From the NCBI RefSeq assembly GCF_900107935.1, contig NZ_FNVG01000016.1:42390-106389 (forward strand): DNA of 64,000 nucleotides. The letters are read 5' to 3'. Positions within the stretch are counted from its first letter, which is position 1, and each line of letters opens with the position of its first letter. Source of the DNA: Vibrio hangzhouensis. Its GTDB lineage: Bacteria > Pseudomonadota > Gammaproteobacteria > Enterobacterales > Vibrionaceae. The notes beneath the pieces are model-generated. The model was not told the origin of the DNA and ran no database searches. It was given only the letters and a program-made list of their open reading frames with translations. Made by a program: the position numbers and the translations under genes. This document shows positions 34,913-43,913 of this stretch, piece after piece.

Positions 34913-36808
34913 TCAGTGACTGCCAATTTCGTTGCCCAGCAGGAAGTTTTCATCGCTGCTCACAAGCACGCCATATTTGAGGAAGTTCTTGCCTAAAATC
35001 ATACTGTAATGAAAACGTGAGCGATCCTGTAAGTTGACCCGGATGTTCTTTTCTACCTGGCCCAACTTGACACGCATTTCAACCACAGGGCGGACATTGG
35101 CCTTCTCCCCTGCTTTGGCTTTAATACGCATGACATCCACCACTTCACGGGTAAACTCCTGCTTCATACCCATATCGTTAGCATAGGTGAACGTCACCAT
35201 CTTCTTGCCATCTTTCTCAAACTGTTTGATGTTCACCGCATTCATCGAACTCACATCCGCTCCCGTATCCAACTTCACCGGGAACTGCAAACCTTCAACC
35301 GTGGCGTTTTCAATGTGACCGGCGGTGAAGATTGGATAGGCATCCAACAGGTTCTCACTACGGGTATTAACCAATACTCCGGCTTTCGTCGCCTTCTTAC
35401 CTATGATGAAATAGGGTGTTTCTCCTTCATCACTATCCAGCGCCTCCAGAGCGAACTCCACCGTAAACTCCTCGCCACCCACAATGAATTCACCGTCAAC
35501 TACCGGACGAACCGTATCTCCCACCTTAATTTTCCTCAAGATGGTCTTGCGCACCTTTTCCAGATTCCCTTGATCATTCGACAGGTAGTACTCGACCTTA
35601 TCGCGCCCTTTGGCTTCGATCATTTCAAAACTGGCCACTTTAAGCAGAGGGGTGCTTACTGAGAAAGAAGGCGTGGCATCTAGCTTGTGCCCATCAAGGA
35701 TCAGGTTTTCGACCGGAGACACCAACAAAGGCTTGTCTTTCATGCGCGCAGCGAAACTCTGTTTCCTATCCAGCTTACCTTTCGCTCCTGTATCAACCAC
35801 AAAATTTTTACTCAGTGTGTCGAGACCAAGTCGAAGTTGCGTGCTGTATTTTGAGCGGTCTTTAAGATAAACCTGAATCGTTTGTTGGAAACCTTTGCCA
35901 CCGTTGAATGGCACATAGATGACCGGATACTCGTTGCCGCCGATGGACAGCTGTTTGACTAACGGATAGGTCAGTCGCTTTTTACTCTCGTCTTTACCGA
36001 CCAGATCAAAACTGACTCTATTGTCTTTGATTTCAATATTCTGTGCACTCAGAATGCTGTAATTGCTTTTCAGCGACAAGCTAACATCAACCGGTACACC
36101 ATCCACATCACCCGCTTCACGGCGACCAATTACCTGAGCATCTCGTTGCTCCTGAAGATAATCATATCCCGCCATTACCCAGGCGTGATTGGCGAGAAAC
36201 GTTTTGCCGATAAGGATCGGGGCACTAAAACCGCTGCGATCGGTTAAGTTGACTTCGGTTTCCACTGTTTTTCCGGCAATGGTCAAAGGCAATGTCACTA
36301 CGGGACGGTAGATAGGGGTGGAACTGGTACGGCTACGAATCACACTGGTTCGCGTCAACGGGCGCTCCATTGCGACTTTCTCCCCGGTGTAGGGGTGGCG
36401 CAACGTGAAGCTGACTTTGCCCTGAAAGTTACGTTCTTCGTTATCAAATTCTTCCAGCCACCAGTCGCTGGCAGAGCCGCCGTATTCATCGACTATGGTC
36501 TTCAGTAGCTGCTCATTACTCAAACTTTGATACTTTGGATTACTGCTGGTGACTTTGACGTCCTCGGCATGCATTGATGTGGTGTCCGCACCTGTATCAA
36601 TTTTCCCAACAAACGGTATGCCTTGAAGCGCATCAATATCCTGATAATAAACACTTTCCAAACGCCCTAACACCAGTTTGTCTTCAATAGACAGAACCGG
36701 TGACTGCGTTGTAGACAGATCGGGAGCTGCCTGAGCCCACCCACAGGTCATCGCGGCGAGTATTAACGCCAACTTCGTTGCTGTTCTTTTCATTTTTAAT
36801 ACGTCCAT
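34913..36808 (-). CDS. Secreted multi-module retropepsin-like protein (RimK-associated 'zinc protease' family)
   Basis: A 631-residue protein with a signal peptide (cleavage near residue 27, GWAQA). It matches the family annotated as putative ATP-dependent zinc protease, which is a retropepsin-like aspartic fold. I see four tandem modules. The first (about 48-230) has DTGAD at 71 and the end pattern DRSGFSAPILIGKTFL. The second (about 255-340) lacks the early aspartate motif but keeps DRSKYSTQLRLGLDTL. The third (about 360-485) is degenerate, with FIIGKKATKAGVLV. The fourth (about 490-625) has DTGAD at 514 and DRSRFHYSMILGKNFL. The family norm is one module of 150-200 residues. Substrate and activity are unknown. 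The Met at residue 6 is an alternative start. Confidence 0.82.
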   Translation of the reverse strand: MDVLKMKRTATKLALILAAMTCGWAQAAPDLSTTQSPVLSIEDKLVLGRLESVYYQDIDALQGIPFVGKIDTGADTTSMHAEDVKVTSSNPKYQSLSNEQLLKTIVDEYGGSASDWWLEEFDNEERNFQGKVSFTLRHPYTGEKVAMERPLTRTSVIRSRTSSTPIYRPVVTLPLTIAGKTVETEVNLTDRSGFSAPILIGKTFLANHAWVMAGYDYLQEQRDAQVIGRREAGDVDGVPVDVSLSLKSNYSILSAQNIEIKDNRVSFDLVGKDESKKRLTYPLVKQLSIGGNEYPVIYVPFNGGKGFQQTIQVYLKDRSKYSTQLRLGLDTLSKNFVVDTGAKGKLDRKQSFAARMKDKPLLVSPVENLILDGHKLDATPSFSVSTPLLKVASFEMIEAKGRDKVEYYLSNDQGNLEKVRKTILRKIKVGDTVRPVVDGEFIVGGEEFTVEFALEALDSDEGETPYFIIGKKATKAGVLVNTRSENLLDAYPIFTAGHIENATVEGLQFPVKLDTGADVSSMNAVNIKQFEKDGKKMVTFTYANDMGMKQEFTREVVDVMRIKAKAGEKANVRPVVEMRVKLGQVEKNIRVNLQDRSRFHYSMILGKNFLKYGVLVSSDENFLLGNEIGSH

Positions 36809-37065
36809 TCACTGACCGACTAGTTATACCTGTTTGCCTTAAGACAATGGTCACCGCAATTCATTGCCGACCATTTTTAGCTTTACAGAAAATTAACGGA
36901 ATATCCACGCGATTATCAATAAATTAGCAAAATACAGAGAAGGTTCACGCGTGAGTGACAGAGAAAAATCACCGAACAATTGCAAAAGCCCGCTCATGCC
37001 CTTATATCCTATAGATATCAAAGGAAAGGCACTCCTTTCCCTAACCACAACAAGAGAATACACGG

Positions 37066-39387
37066 ATGAGCCAAGCTATCTGTCAACTGATTGCTAAAGA
37101 GCTGAACGTCAGCACTAAGCAAGTTGAAGCTGCTGTCACGCTGATTGATGACGGCAACACCGTACCCTTTATCGCTCGCTATAGAAAAGAAGTAACGGGA
37201 GGGTTGGATGATACCCAACTGCGCACTCTGGATTCACGCTTAAGTTATTTACGCGAACTGGACGACCGACGTCAGACGATTCTGAAATCCATCCATGAAC
37301 AGGGTAAGCTCAGTGACGAACTGCGTGCAGACATTGAGGCCGCTGACAACAAAACCCGCCTTGAAGATCTTTACCTACCTTACAAGCCAAAACGTCGCAC
37401 TAAAGGCCAAATTGCCATCGAGGCAGGCCTTGAGCCATTAGCCGATTTGCTGTGGACTGACCCAAGCCACGAGCCAGAAAATGCTGCATCTGGTTACATC
37501 GACAGTGAAAAAGGCATTGCCGACAGCAAAGCCGCTCTGGATGGCGCGCGTGCGATCATCATGGAGCGCATTGCTGAAGATGCCGATTTACTAGAAAAAG
37601 TGCGTCTGCATCTTAATCGCCATGCCGAGCTGCGCTCACGTGTCGTAACAGGTAAAGAACAAGAAGGTGAGAAGTTCAAAGACTATTTTGAACATGATGA
37701 GCCAATGAGTAAGGTACCATCTCACCGCGCGCTTGCCATGCTGCGTGGCCGCAACGAAGGCTACCTGCAGTTATCGGTCAACGCCGATCCTGCCAACGAA
37801 GAAAATGCTCGTGAGTCCTACTGTGAAACACTGATCGCCGAACACTATGGTATCCACCTCAGCCAGGCCCCCGCCGACGCTTGGCGTAAACAGGTGATCA
37901 GTTGGGCATGGCGCATTAAAGTCTCTATGCACATGGAAACCGAGCTAATGGGCGCACTAAAAGAGCGCTCTGAAGTCGATGCTATTACTGTGTTTGCTAC
38001 GAATCTGAAAGATCTCTTAATGGCAGCGCCAGCGGGACCAAAAGCTACACTGGGCCTCGATCCCGGATTGCGCACCGGCTGTAAAGTCGCTATCGTCGAT
38101 CCAACCGGCAAAGTGTTGGCGACCGAGACTATCTACCCACACCCTCCTCAGAAACAATACGACAAATCCGCTCAAATCATCGAGCAATTGGTTCGTCAGT
38201 TTAACGTCGATCTCATTGCCATCGGTAACGGCACCGCATCACGTGAAACCGACAGTTTTACTGCCGATGTGATCAAGCGTGGCAACTTAAAAGTGCAGAA
38301 AATCATTGTCAGTGAAGCGGGAGCCTCGGTGTATTCGGCATCAGAGCTGGCCGCAAAGGAATTTCCCAATATGGATGTTTCTCTGCGCGGTGCGGTGTCC
38401 ATCGCCCGACGTTTGCAAGACCCGCTGGCCGAACTGGTGAAAATCGATCCTAAATCGATTGGCGTGGGTCAGTATCAGCACGATGTTAGCCAAACCATGC
38501 TCGCTAAACGTCTTGATGCCGTAGTAGAAGACTGCGTAAACGCGGTGGGTGTCGACGTGAATACTGCTTCCGCTGCGCTGCTTACCCGTGTGGCCGGTTT
38601 GTCTTCAACACTGGCGCAAAATATTGTTGACTACCGTGATGAAAACGGTCGCTTCGAAGCCCGCACCACACTAAAAAAAGTGGCACGCCTTGGCCCTAAA
38701 GCCTTTGAACAGTGTGCTGGCTTCCTGCGCATCATGAATGGCAAAAACCCTCTTGATGCCTCTGCCGTTCACCCGGAAGCGTATCCTGTGGTAAAAAATA
38801 TCGCCGAAAAAACTGGACGCCCACTGAAGTCTATCATTGGTGACAGCAGCTTCCTGAAAACCGTTAGCGCCATCGACTATACCGATGACACTTTCGGTTT
38901 ACCGACGGTGAGCGACATCATTCGAGAATTGGACAAGCCCGGACGCGACCCACGCCCTGAATTCAAAACGGCGACGTTCGCCGAAGGGGTCAATAAAATT
39001 ACTGACCTCGAGCCTGGAATGATCTTGGAAGGTGTGGTCTCCAACGTCGCCAATTTTGGCGCCTTTGTCGATATTGGCGTGCATCAGGATGGACTGGTCC
39101 ACATTTCCGCTCTTACCGACAAATTTGTCGCAGATCCACGTGAAGTCGTTAAAGCGGGAGACATAGTTAAGGTCAAAGTCATGGAAGTGGATGCCGCACG
39201 CAAGCGAATTGGTCTTTCCATGCGTCTCAATGACGAGCCGGGTCAGGACAACCGAGCAGCTCGAGGCAACAAATCGGGGCAGCGAGATTCAAGGGGAGCA
39301 CCACGTCAACGTGCGCCACGCCAAGAATCAGGAAACAGCGCGATGGGCGGCGCATTTGCAGCAGCGTTTGCCAAAGCCAAAAAGTAG
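37066..39387 (+). CDS. tex: Transcription accessory protein Tex (S1 RNA-binding)
   Basis: A 773-residue RNA-binding protein conserved in bacteria and related to eukaryotic Spt6. Regions in order are the helical N-terminal Tex domain, a YqgF/RuvC-like fold (about 325-450, LGLDPGLRTGCKVAIVD), helix-hairpin-helix repeats (about 490-560, VGVDVNTASAALLTRVAGLS), and an S1 domain (about 650-720, ILEGVVSNVANFGAFVDIGV). The tail is Arg/Gly-rich, suited to nucleic-acid contact. Tex affects transcription of toxin genes in Bordetella and stress tolerance elsewhere; its exact role is unsettled. It is monocistronic with a terminator. Confidence 0.96.
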   Translation: MSQAICQLIAKELNVSTKQVEAAVTLIDDGNTVPFIARYRKEVTGGLDDTQLRTLDSRLSYLRELDDRRQTILKSIHEQGKLSDELRADIEAADNKTRLEDLYLPYKPKRRTKGQIAIEAGLEPLADLLWTDPSHEPENAASGYIDSEKGIADSKAALDGARAIIMERIAEDADLLEKVRLHLNRHAELRSRVVTGKEQEGEKFKDYFEHDEPMSKVPSHRALAMLRGRNEGYLQLSVNADPANEENARESYCETLIAEHYGIHLSQAPADAWRKQVISWAWRIKVSMHMETELMGALKERSEVDAITVFATNLKDLLMAAPAGPKATLGLDPGLRTGCKVAIVDPTGKVLATETIYPHPPQKQYDKSAQIIEQLVRQFNVDLIAIGNGTASRETDSFTADVIKRGNLKVQKIIVSEAGASVYSASELAAKEFPNMDVSLRGAVSIARRLQDPLAELVKIDPKSIGVGQYQHDVSQTMLAKRLDAVVEDCVNAVGVDVNTASAALLTRVAGLSSTLAQNIVDYRDENGRFEARTTLKKVARLGPKAFEQCAGFLRIMNGKNPLDASAVHPEAYPVVKNIAEKTGRPLKSIIGDSSFLKTVSAIDYTDDTFGLPTVSDIIRELDKPGRDPRPEFKTATFAEGVNKITDLEPGMILEGVVSNVANFGAFVDIGVHQDGLVHISALTDKFVADPREVVKAGDIVKVKVMEVDAARKRIGLSMRLNDEPGQDNRAARGNKSGQRDSRGAPRQRAPRQESGNSAMGGAFAAAFAKAKK

Positions 39388-39396
39388 CCAAACTCA

Positions 39397-39424
39397 AAGA
39401 GCACCATAACGGTGCTCTTTTCTT
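39397..39424 (+). terminator. Intrinsic terminator after tex
   Basis: The stem AAAGAGCACC / GGTGCTCTTT with an ATAAC loop is followed by TCTT; it can also serve the convergent gene. Confidence 0.82.
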
Positions 39425-39435
39425 ATCGCGCGATC

Positions 39436-39885
39436 TCAGGTCACCGCAATGATGTCGGATGGCGTGTTGGGGGCCACTGAATGCCCGTAGTGATACTTAA
39501 TCACTGTGCGTCGTTGGGCCATCTTTCCGGCCAGGATGGCTTCCTCAAGGACCCACTTCGGTAGGCGAAAGCGCATCGCATAGCCTCTTCCCTGAGAGTC
39601 ACTGTAGGTCGTCAGGGCAAGCAGTTCGAACAAACGCACGATAGGATCACTAGGACGTTCGTTGACTTCCTCCGTCTCATACTCCGGATGTTCTGCCGGA
39701 TCCCAGGCCGAGCGCTTACGGCGCTTTTCATCTTCATTGATCTGCCTTTCCGCATTCGTTCTGGCCAGCTCAACCGGAGCAACCACAGGTTCACGCACTT
39801 TATTGTCACGGGCGACCTGTTCCGTCTGCGGATTCACCGACGGCGCGATCACGGGGGCACTGATACTGTTGGGCGACACGATCAT
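39436..39885 (-). CDS. Conserved hypothetical protein (149 aa)
   Basis: I do not recognise a characterised domain. The N-terminal ~50 residues are low complexity (Ser/Pro/Val), then come a basic-acidic segment (NEDEKRRKRSAWDPAEHPEYE) and a more ordered C-terminal half (about 80-149) with IVRLFELLALTTYSDSQGRGYAMRFRLP. There is no signal peptide or membrane segment. An ATG with GGAGAG upstream is present. Its position between tex and bioH, convergent to tex, looks stable in vibrios. Coding character is good, so a real but uncharacterised gene. Confidence 0.75.
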   Translation of the reverse strand: MIVSPNSISAPVIAPSVNPQTEQVARDNKVREPVVAPVELARTNAERQINEDEKRRKRSAWDPAEHPEYETEEVNERPSDPIVRLFELLALTTYSDSQGRGYAMRFRLPKWVLEEAILAGKMAQRRTVIKYHYGHSVAPNTPSDIIAVT

Positions 39886-40039
39886 CCGTCACTCTCCTCT
39901 GACATGAGTGATTACAGCCAATACCTCAACACTTAGCTCTTTTTGTGAAATAGACCTTACTCAACGGTCACTTGAGTATATACAGTATCGGAAACAAACC
40001 GCAGTTCTTTACCTGTTTTGTGTAAAAATCCGGCAAAGA

Positions 40040-40810
40040 TCAGAGAAGCAACGCTTTAACCCGGTCAATAAACCCTTCTTGCTCCGTAATAAAAGGGGCG
40101 TGGGATGAGTCAGTAAACACATGAGAAAAATGCTGTTCAGACAGCGCGTCTAATTGTCTGGCAATGCGCACCGGCACCAACCCATCCAGACGGCCATACC
40201 AGCGATGCACAGGCATAGACAGTCCACAGAGCTGAGCTCGCAAGTCCAGATTTTCTAGCCAGTTCAATCCCAGCATCAAGGCTTGTGGCGAAGGCATTGG
40301 GCGTGACAGCACCGCCTGCTTGAGGTACTTCACGTCCTGACGAGCGCTGGGGCTCCCCATTGCCTGTAGCGCCATAAACCGTTCAATGGTCAGTTTAAAA
40401 TTGTCGGTCAGTTGCGACGTAAACGCCGACAGCACCTCTTTTTTAATACCCCGCCACTGCTCACCCTCAGAAAATTTAGGGGAACTGGCCAGCGTTACCA
40501 GTTGGGCTACACGCTCGGGAAATTCACTGGCGATGTGCGTAGCGATAAGACCGCCAAGAGACCACCCCAACCAAATCGCTCGTGTGGGTGCTCCCTCAAG
40601 CAACAGGTCCGTTAACTCGTCCAGGGACTGATATTTGACCTCATGACTGAATCCGTAACCCGGTAGATCCACGGAGTGTACAGTGAAGTGTTGAGTCAGT
40701 TCACCAATGCACTGTGACCAGACTGCGCCATTCATTCCCCAGCCATGGACCAGAACCAAATCGGGCCCCTGTCCTTCTCGCTGCCAATGTATTTTTGCTG
40801 CTGAACTCAC
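40040..40810 (-). CDS. bioH: Pimeloyl-ACP methyl ester esterase BioH
   Basis: Alpha/beta hydrolase that removes the methyl group from pimeloyl-ACP methyl ester, completing the pimelate stage of biotin synthesis. The 256 residues (E. coli 256) show the oxyanion/nucleophile elbow GWSLGG (Ser near 82), the acid in WYGRLDGLVP (Asp near 207) and the histidine in DSSHAPFI (near 235). The start is GTG with GGAG before it. It diverges from comF, the same pairing as E. coli bioH-gntX. Confidence 0.95.
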   Translation of the reverse strand: MSSAAKIHWQREGQGPDLVLVHGWGMNGAVWSQCIGELTQHFTVHSVDLPGYGFSHEVKYQSLDELTDLLLEGAPTRAIWLGWSLGGLIATHIASEFPERVAQLVTLASSPKFSEGEQWRGIKKEVLSAFTSQLTDNFKLTIERFMALQAMGSPSARQDVKYLKQAVLSRPMPSPQALMLGLNWLENLDLRAQLCGLSMPVHRWYGRLDGLVPVRIARQLDALSEQHFSHVFTDSSHAPFITEQEGFIDRVKALLL

Positions 40811-40907
40811 GCTTTCTCCTACTCAATTGGAACTTGCCACGGATCGTATTCCTTCATGCTAAAGAGAAATACGCAAAGATCAACTCACAGACAAGAGGTC
40901 CAACCCG

Positions 40908-41585
40908 GTGATTGCATCGCTTTGTCATATCTGCGGGCTGCCCATAGAGCAGCCATTGGGACACAATTTATGGTGTCATCACTGCGAGCCGTTGTTGATG
41001 CAATCTACACCGCGCTGTGCTCGCTGTGGACTCGAGATGCTCACCAGCGCCGTTACCTGCGGGCACTGTTTACTGTCCCCACCGCCTTGGCAAAGGCTAT
41101 ATTGCCTGGGTGATTATCGCTATCCATTATCGAGTTTTATCAGGCAGATAAAGCAGCACAAGCGTGTCTGGTTACTGGCCCCACTGGCACAAATGCTAAG
41201 CCAGACAGTTGAACAATCCGCTCGGACTCTGGTTACCGTTCCAATGTTACATCACCGTGAGTTATGGCGCGGATTCAATCTCAGCGAGCTGCTGGCACAC
41301 CAGCTCTCGCAATACCTCCCGGTCGAACGGACCTATACCAAAGTTTTCCGCAAACATCGCAACACACCTACCCAAAAAAACCTCTGCAGAGAAGCCAGAC
41401 TCAACAATGTTCGCCGCGCCTTTTCGCTGCGAACTGCCCCTGACATAAATCACGTTGCGATTATTGATGATGTCGTCACAACTGGCGCAACTGCTTGCCA
41501 CCTAAGCGAATTATTGCTTGATGTAGGAGTAGAAAAAATCGATATTTATTGTCTGTGCCGCACGCCAAAACCCTCACAAAAGTGA
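40908..41585 (+). CDS. ComF/GntX family phosphoribosyltransferase-like protein
   Basis: A 225-residue protein with an N-terminal zinc ribbon (CHICG, CHHCE, CARCG and CGHC pairs within residues 6-55) and a C-terminal phosphoribosyltransferase fold with VAIIDDVVTTGATACHL (PRPP-binding loop, about 184-200). It starts at GTG, with AGAGGT upstream. ComF is needed for natural DNA uptake in Haemophilus and Vibrio, acting on single-stranded DNA inside the cell; E. coli GntX was linked to gluconate use and to DNA utilisation. It lies between bioH and nfuA as in E. coli. Confidence 0.92.
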   Translation: MIASLCHICGLPIEQPLGHNLWCHHCEPLLMQSTPRCARCGLEMLTSAVTCGHCLLSPPPWQRLYCLGDYRYPLSSFIRQIKQHKRVWLLAPLAQMLSQTVEQSARTLVTVPMLHHRELWRGFNLSELLAHQLSQYLPVERTYTKVFRKHRNTPTQKNLCREARLNNVRRAFSLRTAPDINHVAIIDDVVTTGATACHLSELLLDVGVEKIDIYCLCRTPKPSQK

Positions 41586-41690
41586 ACAGCTTCTTCAAGC
41601 TGAGCACTTTGCAGGCAAATAATTTTGGCATCTACTCGTGACAAGAGTAGAATGGTGGCAATAACCTACAACATTACTCAGGTATTCGTC

Positions 41691-42278
41691 GTGTCAAATC
41701 CAATTACTATTACAGAAAGTGCTCAAAGTCACTTTGCCAAGCTACTGGCTCAACAGCCAGAGGGAACGAACATCCGTGTTTTTGTCGTTAACCCGGGTAC
41801 TCAGAATGCAGAGTGCGGCGTTTCTTACTGTCCACCAGAGGCGGTAGAGTCCAACGACACCGAATTTAAATACGAAGCATTGTCTGCATATGTCGATGAA
41901 CTGTCGCTGCCTTTTCTGGAAGAAGCAGAGATTGACTTTGTTACTGACAAAATGGGTTCTCAACTCACTCTGAAAGCGCCGAATGCAAAAATGCGTAAAG
42001 TGGCTGACGACGCCCCGCTTATGGAGCGTGTCGAGTATGCAATCCAAACACAGGTAAACCCTCAACTAGCGGGCCACGGTGGCCATGTGAGCCTGATGGA
42101 AATCACCGAAGATGGCATTGCCATTGTTCAGTTTGGTGGCGGTTGCAATGGCTGCTCGATGGTCGATGTCACCCTTAAAGAAGGCATTGAAAAACAGCTA
42201 CTGCAAGAGTTTGCTGGTGAGCTGACTGCAGTCAGAGACATGACCGAACATGATCGTGGTGAGCATTCTTACTACTAG
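41691..42278 (+). CDS. nfuA: Fe/S biogenesis protein NfuA
   Basis: Scaffold/carrier that holds a [4Fe-4S] cluster between two subunits and delivers it to target enzymes under stress. The GTG at 41691 gives MSNPITITESAQSHFAKLL and 195 residues, in line with E. coli (191); a TTG 22 codons upstream adds non-conserved sequence. The N-terminal half is a degenerate A-type scaffold domain; the C-terminal Nfu domain has CNGC with Cys152 and Cys155 followed by SMVDVTLKEGIE. It follows comF by about 105 bp and ends with a terminator. Confidence 0.95.
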   Translation: MSNPITITESAQSHFAKLLAQQPEGTNIRVFVVNPGTQNAECGVSYCPPEAVESNDTEFKYEALSAYVDELSLPFLEEAEIDFVTDKMGSQLTLKAPNAKMRKVADDAPLMERVEYAIQTQVNPQLAGHGGHVSLMEITEDGIAIVQFGGGCNGCSMVDVTLKEGIEKQLLQEFAGELTAVRDMTEHDRGEHSYY

Positions 42279-42309
42279 ATCCGTTTGCCCTAACAGACAG
42301 TCTGATTAA

Positions 42310-42348
42310 AACAGAGCGCCGGGGGAAACCTTTGCGCTCTGTTTTTTT
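42310..42348 (+). terminator. Intrinsic terminator after nfuA
   Basis: The stem AACAGAGCGC / GCGCTCTGTT with a 14-nt loop is followed by more Ts. Confidence 0.85.
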
Positions 42349-42496
42349 ATGGTTCTATTTGGCGATGGCCTAATTCCTATATATATTAATAGCCAAGTAA
42401 CCAGAAGGTGACTTGGGTAATACGACTACAATAATTTCTGTACCTCAGGCTCAACGTTTTAAACGTATTAAAGGTACAACGCTAAGGAGAAAGCCC

Positions 42497-43054
42497 ATGC
42501 CGTCCAAAAAAGGACCTGAGATCTTAGCCCAAAAGACCGTTGCGGAATCTAGGCTGTTTAAAATTGAGGCGTTAGACTTAGTCTTTTCAAACGGAGCTAA
42601 GCGCACTTACGAACGAATGAAACCTAGCGGTCGAAATGCCGTGATGATGGTTCCCATCACCGAGCAAGGAGATATTTTGCTGGTGCGTGAGTTTGCTGCG
42701 GGTACAGAGCGCTACGAGTTAGGCTTTCCAAAAGGGCTCATTGACCACGGAGAATCACCTGAACAAGCTGCGGTTCGAGAGCTGAAAGAAGAAATCGGTT
42801 TTGGTGCCCACACACTGACACCACTCAAAGAGGTGGTTCTTGCGCCCTCGTACTTTTCCAGTCGTATGACACTGTTTGTCGTTCAGGATCTCTACCCTGA
42901 GCAACTGACGGGTGACGAGCCCGAACCTTTGGAAGTGGTGAAGTGGCCACTAGCTCAGGCTGAAGAACTGTTGACGCACCTGGATTTTTCCGAGGCGCGC
43001 AGCATCACGGCACTGCTGTTGATGCTAAGACTCAAGTCAGATTTAGGACTATAA
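42497..43054 (+). CDS. nudE: Nudix hydrolase NudE
   Basis: Hydrolyses ADP-ribose, Ap3A and NADH-type dinucleotides. The ATG at 42497 is chosen because AAGGAGA lies seven bases upstream and the protein (185 aa, MPSKKGPEILAQKTV) then matches E. coli NudE (186). The Nudix box is complete: GLIDHGESPEQAAVRELKEE followed by IGF (around 90-112), with the RExxEE glutamates. The stop is one base before the cysQ GTG, so the two are translationally linked, as in E. coli. Confidence 0.94.
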   Translation: MPSKKGPEILAQKTVAESRLFKIEALDLVFSNGAKRTYERMKPSGRNAVMMVPITEQGDILLVREFAAGTERYELGFPKGLIDHGESPEQAAVRELKEEIGFGAHTLTPLKEVVLAPSYFSSRMTLFVVQDLYPEQLTGDEPEPLEVVKWPLAQAEELLTHLDFSEARSITALLLMLRLKSDLGL

Positions 43055-43055
43055 C

Positions 43056-43883
43056 GTGACTGCATTAAATAAAGATCTATCTCACCATCTGCCGGACGTG
43101 ATCAATATCGCTCGGTTAGCTGGGCAGGTTATCCTCGACATATACGAAAATAAGCAATATGAGTCGTTTACCAAGGATGATGCCACCCCTGTAACATCTG
43201 CGGATCTGGCGGCACACAAACTGATCTGCGAAAAATTGTCACAATTGACGCCCGATATTCCGGTTCTTTCGGAAGAAGCCGCGGATATCAGCTTAGCGCA
43301 ACGTTCACAGTGGAGCGAATACTGGCTTGTAGACCCGCTCGATGGCACACAAGAGTTCATAGCTCGCAGTGGCGACTTCGCAACGATCATCGCACTGGTT
43401 CGCAATCATAAACCAATCATGGGGGTCGTCTATGCGCCCGTGTCTGGCGTAACCTATTACGCTTATGAAAACAAAGGGGCGTGGAAGATTCCTGATCTGG
43501 ATGAAAGTCTGCGTATCAAAGTCCTGACGCATGAAAAGCCCAATCAATCTATCGCCATAGCTATCAGTCGCCGCCAAAACATCAACCGAATCACCGAGAG
43601 AATGAGCACAGCCTGGAACTATGATTTGGTACCTCTGGGCTCCGCAGCGCTAAAAGCGTGCCTGGTTGCTGAAGGAGCCGTAGACTGTTACTTGCGCCTG
43701 GGACCTACGGGAGAGTGGGATACCGCTGCCACTCAATGCATCGTCGAAGAAGCAGGCGGCTCAATACTGAGCACAGAGTTGAAACCCTTGTCCTACAATC
43801 AGCGAGAAACTCTGGAAAATCCCAACTTCATCGTTCTGGGCGATCAGAGTTTGCCTTGGGACCAGATACTGATTCAGAAATAA
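43056..43883 (+). CDS. cysQ: 3'(2'),5'-bisphosphate nucleotidase CysQ
   Basis: Magnesium-dependent phosphatase of the inositol monophosphatase fold that clears PAP (adenosine 3',5'-bisphosphate) made in sulfate assimilation. The metal motifs are present: LSEEAADI (first acidic site), DPLDGTQEFI (about 91-100) and GEWDTAATQCIVEEAGG (about 219-235). It starts at GTG immediately after nudE. The 275 residues are somewhat longer than E. coli CysQ (246), mainly at the C-terminus. A small terminator separates it from the convergent gspN. Confidence 0.94.
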   Translation: MTALNKDLSHHLPDVINIARLAGQVILDIYENKQYESFTKDDATPVTSADLAAHKLICEKLSQLTPDIPVLSEEAADISLAQRSQWSEYWLVDPLDGTQEFIARSGDFATIIALVRNHKPIMGVVYAPVSGVTYYAYENKGAWKIPDLDESLRIKVLTHEKPNQSIAIAISRRQNINRITERMSTAWNYDLVPLGSAALKACLVAEGAVDCYLRLGPTGEWDTAATQCIVEEAGGSILSTELKPLSYNQRETLENPNFIVLGDQSLPWDQILIQK

Positions 43884-43884
43884 C

Positions 43885-43907
43885 AAGGAGGCGTTTGCCT
43901 CCTTTTT
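43885..43907 (+). terminator. Intrinsic terminator after cysQ
   Basis: The stem AAGGAGGC / GCCTCCTT is followed by a T run; it lies between the convergent cysQ and gspN. Confidence 0.82.
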
Positions 43908-43913
43908 ATTTCG

